Positions 36,601 through 46,586 of a stretch of DNA of 64,000 nt are shown here, in pieces (within the stretch, counting starts at the first letter, position 1; each line of letters begins with the position of its first letter). The notes below the pieces were generated by a model, which saw nothing but the letters and a program-made list of their open reading frames with translations, ran no database searches and was not told the origin of the DNA. The stretch is from Maylandia zebra (lineage: Eukaryota > Chordata > Actinopteri > Cichliformes > Cichlidae), in the NCBI RefSeq assembly GCF_041146795.1, contig NC_135169.1, positions 9,084,764-9,148,763 on the forward strand. The letters run 5' to 3'. A program made the position numbers and the translations under genes.

Positions 36601-39600
36601 AAGACAGACAGGTGAGAGACAGGCAGGTGAAAGACAGACAGGTGAGAGACAGACAGGTGAGAGACAGGCAAGTGAGGCAGACAGGTGAGAGACAGGCAGG
36701 TGAGAGACAGACAGGTGAGAGACAGGCAGGTGAGAGACAGACAGGTGAGAAATAGGCAGGTGAGACAGACAGGTGATAGACAGGCAGGTGGGAGACAGGC
36801 AGGTGAGAGACAGACAGGTGAGAGACAGGCAGGTGAGAGACAGGCCTGTGAGACAGACAGGTGAGAGACAGGCAGGTGAGAGACAGGCAGGTGAGACAGA
36901 CAGGTGAGAGACAGGCAGGCAAGACAGACAAGTGAAAGACAGAAAGGTGAGAGACAAGCATGTGAGACAGACAGGTGAGAGACAGACAGGTGATAGACAG
37001 GAAGGTGAGACAGACAGGTGATAGACAGAAAGGTGAGAGACAGGCAGGTGAGACAGACAGGTGAGAGACAGACAGGTGATAGACAGGCAAGTGAGACAGA
37101 CAGGTGACAGACAGGCGAGAGACAGGCAGGTGAGAGACAGGCAGGCGAGACAGACAAGTGAAAGACAGAAAGGTGAGAGACAAGCATGTGAGACAGACAG
37201 GTGAGAGACAGACAGGTGATAGACAGGAAGGTGAGACAGACAGGTGATAGACAGAAAGGTGAGAGACAGGCAGGTGAGACAGACAGGTGAGAGACAGACA
37301 GGTGATAGACAGGCAAGTGAGACAGACAGGTGACAGACAGGCGAGAGACAGACAGGTGAGAGACAGGCAGGTGAGACAGACATGTGAGAGACAGACAGGT
37401 GATAGACAGGCAAGTGAGACAGACAGGTGAGAGACAGGCAGGTGAGAGACAGGCCTGTGAGACAGACAGGTGAGAGACATACAGGTGAGAGACAGACAGG
37501 TGAGAGACAGGCAGCTGAGACAGGCAGGTGAGAAAGGCAGGTGACTATCTGATAGGTGACTTTGAGACAGGTGAATGACCGTTATCAGCACCTTTATCCA
37601 CATCTGCACTAGAGATGGCACGATACCACTTTTTTATGTCCGATACCGATATCATAAATTTGGATATCTGCCGATACCGATATGAATCCGATATAGTGTT
37701 TTTTAATCAACAAAACTGTTTTTTAAAATATCTTGCTGCATTTTGTATAAGTTCATACTCAAGTTTAAAACAACAACTACACTAAAGCTATTCTGTTATA
37801 CCTATATGTAAAAAAATATATATTTCATAGTTCAGCAATACTGATCAATCTAATAAACTCAAACCTACACCATCCTCACTATTCTGGTATTTTAAAGAGT
37901 ACTTAGCGTAAATATTAAGCAACCTAACTAATAGGGTTCCAACTCCCAGCAACAACAAAAATAAATAAATAAAAAATAGGGAACCACCCCTCACGCTCCA
38001 CCTCATGATGCTTAATCGACGTAATCAACCTTAATTTGATGCAGTGTGAAAAAAATGCACAGAAATCAATTATTTTTCAAGAAATATTAAATAGATTCAA
38101 CATCTTTCTTCAACAAAATTGCAGACTGCACAGATGGTACCTTCCCAAAGTAAAAAGTACTATAGCTTACTAGGGTATATATATATTAGACTTAATAGTC
38201 ACTATATACAGTAATTGACTTCTATTCATTTTACATCAAATTAAAACTTTGGGTGTAAGATTCAGATAATTATTTATTAAAAGCTCGACATTTTAAATGA
38301 GAATAAGAAAGAAAAGTATGTCCATCGAAAGCATACTAACGTACTGCATAGGCATATGGTACGCTAGCTGCACAGTGGCTCAGAGGAAAGCACTCCAGGG
38401 AGTAATCAACGCTGCCCAAAGGACAATCGGCTGCCCTCTCCTCAAACTGAAAGACCTACACAGTTCCCGCTGCCTCAAAAGAGCCCATAACATCATAAAG
38501 GACACCTCACACCCTGGACACTCCATGTTCGAACTGCTGCCTTCAGGTAAACGGTATAGAACAACATACACAAGGACTAACAGACTCAAACACAGTTTCT
38601 ACCCAATTGCAATATCATGTCTCAATGCTACTAAAAGTAGATGACTTTCATTGCCCCTGTTGTCATTTGTGCCCTTGATGTTGGAATGCTTTCAGACATG
38701 TTTTGTTGGATGCGCTAACAAATTGACTGAGTGATTGATTGTTTGAGTGATATATCAACTAGGTCGTATGTTGAGTGTCTGTATGGGGCCTTAGGCCTGG
38801 ATTGCTTGGGTGTATTTACTGTATGAGAATACTGTATTTTATATGTATTTCTATCTTTTATATCATATCTATTATAGTTTTTAAGTATTTATCTTTCGTG
38901 ATGTTGCACTGACCGGAGACATCTTTCAATTTCATTGTACTTGTGACAATGACAATAAAGAATATTCATTCATTATTCATTCATTAATGCCCTATCGGCC
39001 CCCCTGGCTAAACTTTGCTAGATCCACCCCTGCACAGTTACCAGCGTCAGCTACGTAGAAAAAGATCCTGGAGTAGAAAGTAATATTAAATACATTCTAA
39101 CAACAGCTGATCAAGCTTAAACGTGCTGCTGTTGTTCAGCCGCTGGTTTCCTCTTTCTGGTGCAAAGTGGGCCAAAAACAAACCAGAGACACGGACTCGC
39201 GACAGAAAAGCCGATCAGCTGATCATTAAGCAGTTTCATGATTGAAGCAGCAGCCAGAAGAGGCAGTCGCTCCATATATCAGTTGTTAAGCTTAACGCAG
39301 GAATGCTTTACAAACATTCAGAGATGGACTTACACACTTGCTTTACTTCTCTCGGGGATAACTTTGTCGGAGATGAAATGCCGGGTTGCTAGCGAAGCTC
39401 CACATGCTATCCAGACCACCGACAGGTCCCGCATGCCACAGCCGCTCTATCACGTGATGCATACTGCTCCGACGTGCTAACGTTCTGAGGTGAGTTACGG
39501 CGTGTTGCAAGTTTTGTGAGGTACTTTCGTGATATTTAATGGATCGGATTACATTTTTTATTTTTCTCCGATATCCGATCCAGTAATTTAGGTCAGTATC

Positions 39601-42566
39601 AGACCGATACCGATACGTAATATCGGATCGGTCCATCTCTAATCTGCACAGATGTTCTTCTCACCTGTTATTACTTTATCTAACCATGAACAAACCCACT
39701 GAAATGATAAATCTCCATTACGACGGTGCCCTGGACAGGTACTATCACATATTTATTATTTTGCAGGTGAATCTGAACCCCGCCCGGGTTACCGTGGTTA
39801 CCTGTTGCAGAACAGCAGCAGAGCCATCATAGTGGCCTCAGAGCCCTGCCCGGTGGGTGAAGCCCTGGCAGGAACTGACCAATGAGGATGCGGGGCAGTG
39901 TGACGCAGAGGATTCTGGGGTCGCTGGGATGGCTGTGGTTGATTGGTGGATCGGTGGCGGGCCTCTGTGACAGGCTGAGCTCTGGAGGGAGGGGTCAGGG
40001 ACCTCTGAGTCACCCGTGGTTTGAGTTCTTGGATCGATGTCCTAGAACTTGGCCAGGACTCCCTGACAGCTGAGCCACGACCTTTGACCTTTGTATGATC
40101 CCGTAAGACAACTGGAGGCTCCAGTTGCTTAGCAACAAGCTGCAGAGTCCTGGGAGGAAGGGGCGGAGTCGAAGGGAGACGGCGCTGAGGACGTGTTTGA
40201 CAGGTCCTCTTCTTCTCACCTACAAACATCTTCAGCTGATGGAGGCCCACTGAAACACCAGCCAATCAGAACTCAGCTACATATTTTACAGTCCAATCAC
40301 AGCACTCTGAAAAAAAAACCCAGTCCAATCACAGCACAGCACAACAGGAAACATCCAGTGAGAACTTCACCACAGAGCACCAACTAATCACAGCACACCA
40401 TCAGAGCAAACTCCAATCAGCTTAATGTAATCGTAATACCTCTGACTCCGCCTTCCCAGGTGGCCCCTGATTGGCTGCCTCCTTGTGAGCTCACAGGTGT
40501 GTAAATGTCAGCAGCTGTATCCAGATGTTGTCTTCAGACTAAGGTGCGTCCAGACTTCAGATCTTCATGTTCTCTGTCACTCCCACACATCTCTGCTCTC
40601 TGATTGGCTGCTGCCTGCCAGCTCCTGCCCACTCACGGTCTCAGCCAATGGCAAGGCAGCAGCAGCATTCTTCTCCCGCCCACTCGCAGACAGAGGCCCA
40701 TTGATTCAGACGGAGGGACCATGGAAACGACCAACTGCCTGCTCATTACTGGAACTAATCAGTAATCACTCACTGGTATTGATCAGTAATTAATTCCTGA
40801 TCACTGATATTGATCGCTGACATTTCTGTGGTTGGTTTCCAGGCGTTTTGGTCCATTAGTTGTCTTTAATGTCAGTTTGACTCTCAGGTGTTTTATTGGC
40901 TGTTACCTGAAACTGTATGACATCACCGCCCTCTAAGACGCACGCAGTTCAAACAGGGTGGACTTTTATTGTGAAAGTCCGGGTTCATCATTCAATCAAT
41001 CAACCTGATCAATCACAAACAAACCAAACACTGAAAACTAATCAGCTGACCTCTGAGAAGCATCCTGACTCCTCCCACTGAGCAGTGACATCACAAACAC
41101 CTGTTAAACACACTCACCTGGCGTCCCCCGGCAGGTCGAACATGGTGCGGTCCAGGCTGAAGCCTGACGGCGTCTGAGCGGGGGTCAGAGGGGGTTGGTA
41201 CAGTCCAGCAGGGGGGGAGCCAGGCTGAGAGTGAGACAGCCTGAGGACAGACTGACAGGTGAGACACAGGTGTGAGTGACTGTCGTAAAAACAACGAGCA
41301 ATGTTCTAACATTAAAGATTCATTTTATATACCAGCGGGTTTCCTCAGTGATGTCATGATGATGTCACATGTTGCGCTGATGTCACTGCTGCACGTACAT
41401 GTTTTTATTATTCCAATGACCTGATCAACAATCAGCTCGATCAGCTGCAGCTGTGACATCACAAGCAGCTGACGCCCTAGCCCCACCTCTGTTAGCAGCT
41501 GCACCGCCCCCTAGTGTGTCAGGGGTGAAACTGCAGAGCAGAACAGGTGCTGCTAACTCAGCTACGTCGCAAACGAGAAGGCGTGCAGCTAACAGCCTCC
41601 ACCTGTGCAGAGATCACGCCTGAGTCAGGCAGTAGGACACGTGTGTGTGCGTGTATACTTGTCTAAATGTCTTTGTGGGAACCAAATGCTTCACAAAGGA
41701 GTAGGGATATGGCTGCTGATTGGTGGGTTTTCTCTTTACATTTGAACATAAAGCCCACTGTGGTTGTGCTTTGGAGTTAAATGAGGTTCTGGTCAGGCCC
41801 GGGTTAGTCCAGATTAGGTCGTTTCTGAGGGTTAGGGTAAGAGGCTAGCAAAAATATTATGTCAGATTGATGTCCTCACTAAGGCATTAAAACGAGTGTC
41901 TGTGTGTGTGTTTACCCGTCCTGAGGCGTCCACATCCAGCCGCAGAGGAGTTGGGGCGAAGCGTGGGCGGGGTGAAGGTGGTGGAGGGGTGGAGCCTAAG
42001 CCCTGCTCGACCACAAGGCGTGACTCCTTGTGGTCGAGCAGCCGGACATTAGCTGGCGTTTGGTGCGTGGGTGAAGGCGGGCCGCTGTGCAGCACGTGCT
42101 GAGCCAGCATATGGGTGTTGTCCTGAGAGTGGACTCCACCCCACTCGCTTTCCCGGCCAATCATCTCCAGGGACTCCAAGGAGTGGGCGTGTCTCATGCT
42201 GTCCATTACCCGCCTGAACCCCGGGCCTTCCTGCCGCTCTGTGAACTCTGTGCACATCCATCGCCCGCGACGATACGATTCACCCCGGCCTCCGCCGCCG
42301 GCTCCGCTCACTAGTCTCACCACCCTGAACCTGGAGGAAGACCCCGCCCCCTGCCCGCCATCGAGGGAGACGTACTTCCTCTTCAGAGAGGGTGTGGTTG
42401 GCTGGGAGGAGCTTCCCTGAGGGCTGCAGAGGGGGGACTGCAGAGAGACCTCTGATTGGATGATGGGCAGGACAGCGCTAGGAGACAATTGGTCTGCTGG
42501 ACTCTGGTTCACCTCTGAAGTCACGCTGGTGATCTGAAAGCCACTCCTCTTTTTACCACCACTCAT
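33663..42566 (-). CDS. tsc22d4: TSC22 domain family protein 4-like leucine-zipper protein, 4 coding exons
   Basis: Coding exons in gene order: 41916-42566, 41118-41224, 34420-34471, 33663-33812. They join in frame to 960 bases, 319 aa. The N-terminus [16 protein letters not shown] and the internal motifs SSRFRVV (about 77-83) and YRRGRW (about 98-103) are family hallmarks, and MSGGKK is the TSC22D4 form. The C-terminal TSC box reads [10 protein letters not shown] then [16 protein letters not shown], followed by a leucine zipper ([20 protein letters not shown]). The family forms zipper dimers and regulates transcription and stress/metabolic signalling in nucleus and cytoplasm. The protein stops soon after the zipper (HSMHTQ), so the tail after the zipper is much shorter than in human. 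The exon 2 acceptor was chosen by phase (cactctcag then CCTGGC). The 6.6 kb intron 2 carries a C/T-rich VNTR, a hAT element and a possible alternative first exon. Confidence 0.88.
34480..37545 (+). repeat. 3 kb CAGGTGAGA minisatellite in tsc22d4 intron 2
   Basis: Short units (caggtgagacaga, caggtgagagacagg and caggcaggtgag variants, about 10-18 bp) run for about 3 kb with several higher-order duplications, e.g. 36900-37120 repeated at 37135-37345. On the gene strand the array is almost pure pyrimidine-plus-A (TCTCACCTGTCTG) and ends within about 10 bases of the exon 3 acceptor. The 1000-residue Cys/Leu/Ser frames are artefacts of the array. Confidence 0.97.
37610..39641. mobile_element. hAT transposon (non-autonomous) with exact 8-bp TSD
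   Basis: The ends are TAGAGATGG and its inverse ccatctcta. The 8-bp duplication atctgcac is exact at 37602-37609 and 39642-39649. Subterminal ccgataccgatat and ccgataccgatac words occur at both ends. No transposase frame is visible. A non-LTR LINE end at 38285-38990 is nested inside. It lies in tsc22d4 intron 2. Confidence 0.92.
38285..38990 (+). mobile_element. Non-LTR (L2/CR1-like) LINE 3' end nested in the hAT element
   Basis: Plus-strand frame 38297-38644 encodes the C-terminal end of a LINE ORF2: [60 protein letters not shown]. It is followed by a 3' UTR with tgacaataaag and a simple (attc)n tail at 38960-38988. Only the last part of the element is present. Confidence 0.8.
39803..40262 (-). 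other. Candidate alternative exon of tsc22d4 (possible short-isoform start)
   Basis: A 155-codon open stretch on the gene strand ends in TGCAACAG followed by GTAACC, a donor in phase 2. This is the same phase as exon 2 and matches exon 3, so splicing would give [15 protein letters not shown]. In-frame ATG codons occur near its end (MMALLLFCN) and start. The peptide is proline/arginine-rich and not recognised. TSC22D1 and TSC22D3 are known to have short isoforms from internal first exons, which is the reason for the suggestion. No promoter signal is obvious. Confidence 0.3.
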
Positions 42567-43187
42567 TCTCACGCACACACTCCACAGGCTCACTGACACA
42601 CAGCAGAGTACACCAGTTAATGTGGTTTATGGGGACATTTCAGAGACACAAGCTTAAAAAATTAAACACAATTAAGAATAAACATGGATTTTTGATCTAC
42701 AGAGGAGGAGCTTAGGGGTCAAAGTTCAGCTTTAACCACAGTCCAGTGTGAAGACACCTGACAGGTACGCCTCCTAACATTCACTGCTGTTTATGTCCAA
42801 ACAGGACACACTGAGCATGTGCACGTGTGTTGATCCGCATCCTGGGGACGTAGCCTCACAATAAACGCAGGTGGTCTACATCAGTGGACTAAGTCGTCAG
42901 ATGCACAGACCTCTGGTACGTCCACATAAAGCACAAAAACTAACACACACAATACACTCGAAGTCCTCAGAGAAGCATGTACACACCCAGGTCCCCGTAG
43001 AGCACAAAAACCAACACAGTGTGTGGAGGCAGAGGTCCGAGTAAAAGCAGTAACGTGTCTCACCCCTCGTGCAGTCTGTCTGTCCAGAAGAGTGCACCGC
43101 CCTGCAGATCCCACTCTGCTTCTTCTCTACTTCCTGTTCACTCCACCCTGCTCAGCTGTGTTGCTTCAGACTGTTGCACAACATGAC

Positions 43188-43213
43188 TGTGTGTGTGTGT
43201 GTGTGTGTGTGTT
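43188..43213 (+). repeat. (GT)n microsatellite
   Basis: Short TG run upstream of the tsc22d4 coding exon 1. 42600-43770 otherwise contains no recognised feature and is likely the first intron/5' UTR of tsc22d4. Confidence 0.9.
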
Positions 43214-43769
43214 TTTTAGGTTCTGCAGGGTTTAACCCTTCACTCTCCGGGTCAGGTGAGGCACTCGGAGTTCTCAGAGCTGTGCTGTGATTGGCTAGCT
43301 GAGTTAAGGTGGACCACGTGATAATGATGATGTTGGTTTCTGAACATGAAGGTGTGTCCACAGACTTTTGGTCACTTTGCTAACTGACCCTCAAAGCCTG
43401 AAACACCGCTTCAACAAAACTTTGAGCTTTAATAAAACTGTAATAAAACATAAATTACAGCTTTTGTAAACAAAGTTTTACTTATTTATTTTTGGTTGTA
43501 TGTAAGAAACAGTGGGACCAGCTCCCACCTGTTTTGTTTTGATTGCACTTCCTGTGTTTCACTTACATTTTTACTTCATAACATAAAGCCATATTTGTTT
43601 TTGCTGAGCAGTCTAATTCTGCTGTTGTGTCGTCAGAATCTGACTGTACTCCAGATGATACTAGTTACTGGAGATCTCAGCATACGAGTATCTCATGGTG
43701 CAGACGGTTCTGCAGGGACGATAACTTAAAAAACAGCTTTAATGGTGATGTTCACCCTGCCTGGGATAA

Positions 43770-44310
43770 AGTTACCGGGGCCCCGACCTGGAGCCAGACC
43801 TGCGAGGGTGCCCGAGTGCGAGAGTCTGGGGGTCGGGCCTTAGTCCGTTAGGGCCCGGCCGGGCACAGCCAAAAAAGGTAAAAAGAGGCCCACCGCCCGC
43901 AGGAGGCATCGTAGGGGTCGGGTGCAACGTGTGTCAGGCAGCCCTGGTGGGCCGAACCCCGGCTACCAAGACTAGTAACTGGGACGTGGAATGTCACCTC
44001 CCTGGTGGGAAGCAGTTAAGTGTGACTGTCGTCTGCACTTATTCGCGGGACAACGGTTCTGAGTACCCAGCTTTACTTGAGTCCCCGGGTGGGGCGCTGG
44101 AGGGTTCCCCACCTGGGGACCCTGTTGTCCTGCTGGGAGACGTCAGTGCTCATATGGACAACGACAGCGAGACCTGGAGGGGTGTGGTTAGGAGGAACGG
44201 CCTCCTGGATCTGAACCCGAGCGGTGCTGAGTTGTTGGTCTTCTGTGGAAACCACAGCGTGTCCATAACGAACACCGTGTCCGAACCTAAAGGTGTCCTG
44301 TAGCACCAGC
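43770..44310 (+). mobile_element. RTE-type LINE 5' part with endonuclease domain fragment
   Basis: The leader cctgcctgggataaagttac is the same as at 9990. The following frame encodes AP-endonuclease-like pieces: NWDVECHLPGGKQLSVTVVC, DPVVLLGDVSAHMDNDSETW and RNGLLDLNPSGAELLVFCGN. The GD(V/F)SAH motif is the catalytic Asp block of LINE endonucleases. The copy is broken and lacks its reverse transcriptase. Confidence 0.8.
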
Positions 44311-44549
44311 GCACCCTGAGCCACAGGTCGATGAAGGTCAACGACGACCTGTGTCAGCAGAGCTGCATGTTCTGGACACGGTGGAGGGAGGAGCTGACGT
44401 GTGTCTTTGTGTGTCTGTCAAACGTGTGTTTGTAAAACATGTTTGGATTTAGCAAAAGTTACGTAAAGTTTACTTCTCAGTAAACACTCACGGTCACGCG
44501 CTGAGCCGAGGCGCGCTCCCGCCGCCGTCACTGGTTCAGATCCGGATAA

Positions 44550-44950
44550 GCAACCGGTGACGTCACAATCGGTCCATTGTGTTCCGATGGGGTGAAAACT
44601 TCAGGGCGCATGCGCGGTAGCACGGCCCGACCGTGGAGCGTGCAGGAAGTTTACGGAGTCAGAAGTTGGGGACTCTTCCTCCTCTTCCTCCTCCTCTCCT
44701 CGCGCTGTTTCAGGAGCGAGACTCTTCTGAGGTGCAGCTTCACCTCTTCCTCCTCTTCTTCTGTAAACAAACACCCTGCGCTCCGTCACTGCACGCTCCT
44801 CCTCTTCCTCTCCATCCTAACAGCGTGCGCGTCTCTGTACCAGCTCGTGAACGCGCAGCCAGGTCCGGGTCCGATCCGGATCACGTCCGAGCACCGACGT
44901 GCGCGTGCACGACAGACTCTGACAGAGTTAGCGCCTGCGCAGTGGGGAGA
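44550..44950 (-). promoter_or_regulatory. Probable tsc22d4 promoter / CpG island
   Basis: A CpG-rich stretch upstream of tsc22d4 contains a palindromic CRE, TGACGTCA, at 44558-44565 and a palindromic NRF1 site, GCGCATGCGC, at 44606-44615. The minus-strand gene next downstream is tsc22d4. A 162-codon plus-strand frame (44577-45065) crosses it, but its low-complexity Ser/Leu composition looks like a CpG-island by-product. Confidence 0.5.
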
Positions 44951-44989
44951 GAGGAGGGGTCTTTACCGTAAACGTGTTGTCAATAAAGT

Positions 44990-46000
44990 TTGGTTCAAAG
45001 TGCACACACGTGTGTCTTTAAAGGTGAAAGCGAGCGTTACTGAGCAGCCTGCGTGTCGGCACTGACCTCTGACCGGATTCAGCTCAGCTCATAAATATTA
45101 TAATGAACAATAATATAAATCATACAAGAGTTCAGATCAGCGTGCTGTCGAAGGAACCCTCTGAAGCTCCTGCGTTCAAATTATTTCACTATTCCTCTGC
45201 AATCACAGCCTCACTGTACACATGCATTTAGCCAAAGCTGGCGCTGTGAGCAGATGTCTTTGTGTAGCTGAGGAGGAAACAGACAAAGCAGATTTTCCTG
45301 GCCTGGCGTTTTATAGCAGATACCTGCTTGCAGTCGATCAAACAGGAAGGGTGGAGATAATTAGGTAGGACTGCTGGGTCCACAGACGTTACCGTCACGG
45401 TTTAACGACTGGGAGCCTGAAGGCCTGCAGCACATAGCTGATTATTGGTACTGAAAGCTGTAGATAAAGAACTCATGATGTTCTTCCAACGTGAAGCGTT
45501 GTTTTCTTTTTCTGCTGCTTCAGTGAATTTTTGTCCGGAGGGATGAAACCTGTGATACCTCTGCTCTCAGCAGCATGTGCGTGCATGTGCCGTCGGACCT
45601 CTGCTTCCTGTTGACACGCTTTCGTGGAATCCAATTACCAGAATTTATTGAATATTGCATCATTCAAATCAGATCAATGTGAATCGTGAAGTGTATTTAT
45701 TTATGTCTCTGGTAACCTCGGCTCTCTGGGGGAAATTCACAGGTCAGAAGATCCCCGTGAGCATCCCCTCTCAACATAACCTGCTGCCGAGCAGACGCTC
45801 AGCATCAGTCACAGCTCATGAAGACCCTCCAACGCTCAGCTCGTCCATGCCAAACACTTTAAACAAGGGAAACAATTCAAAGACGTAGCTTCAGTTTATT
45901 TCCAGATGTTTCAGCATCTGCAGCTTCAGTCCTCCAGGGTCTCTGCTTATAGGCAAACAGCTCTGACTCACACTGCACCACCCCCTGTGCTGCCACACCT
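44990..46000. other. Intergenic, no feature recognised
   Basis: Between the tsc22d4 promoter and the SINE behind the acyltransferase gene I see no exon, tandem repeat or transposon end. Confidence 0.35.
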
Positions 46001-46215
46001 GTGGCTGTAGCTCAGGTTAGAGCAGAGCTACTAACCGGAGGGCTCGTGGTTCGACCCTCGTCTGCTCCGGTCCGCATGCAAAACATCCTCGAGTAAGACA
46101 GTAACCTCATGTTGCTCTCTGACGCATCCATCGGAGTATGACTGTGGGTGAATTGTGTAAATCGCTAGGAGTGCTCGAAGCAGGAAAGCACAAAATAAGA
46201 ACCAGTCCATTTACC
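46001..46215 (+). repeat. tRNA-derived SINE
   Basis: The head has A-box-like tagctcaggttagagcag and a good B box ggttcgaccc, with no foldable tRNA 3' end. It is followed by a SINE body (gtgaattgtgtaaatcgcta) and the tail ccatttacc shared with the SINE at 5545-5830. It lies just beyond the 3' end of the acyltransferase gene, near its possible AATAAA at 46234-46239 (gene strand). Confidence 0.7.
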
Positions 46216-46586
46216 TGTGATCCTATTACATGATTTATTGCACATAAACCCACGAGAGTAGTCTTTATGACACCCTTAAACGTACCATGAAAGCTCCATT
46301 AGCATTAACGTTAGCAAAGCCCATTACAGGCAGATTCCTGCAAGTGTTTCCTTATGACCTGAATGCTTCCCACTGTGTGTTAGCTCCTATTTAAATGCAT
46401 GGCTCCTCCCAGCACTGTTAGCTTTTGCTATTGTAATCAGTGCTTCCTGATAGCAGCTTTGGAATTTCCAATTTAAGTCAACAGGCTCTGCAAGCAGATC
46501 CAACTCATAGTGAAATCACATGCAAGTCACACACAGGTCAGGTGTTTACATGAATGTAGTTCATGGTTCAATGTTCACGCGCTCCA

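Noticed and set aside
34306-37621. Minus-strand frames of about 600-1050 codons rich in Cys, Leu, Ser
   Set aside because: They are translations of the CAGGTGAGA array; only their last few codons (34420-34471) are real tsc22d4 exon 3.
41225-41240. Acceptor gtcctcag for tsc22d4 exon 2
   Set aside because: It gives a phase that does not fit exon 1, which ends after a full codon at 41916; the acceptor cactctcag at 41224 keeps the frame.
44577-45065. Plus-strand 162-codon frame in a CpG-rich region
   Set aside because: Low-complexity Ser/Leu/Arg composition, no homology recognised, and it overlaps the likely tsc22d4 promoter on the other strand.
46008-46075. Possible tRNA gene with good A and B boxes
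   Set aside because: The acceptor stem cannot be paired and a SINE body with tail follows, so it is a SINE head.
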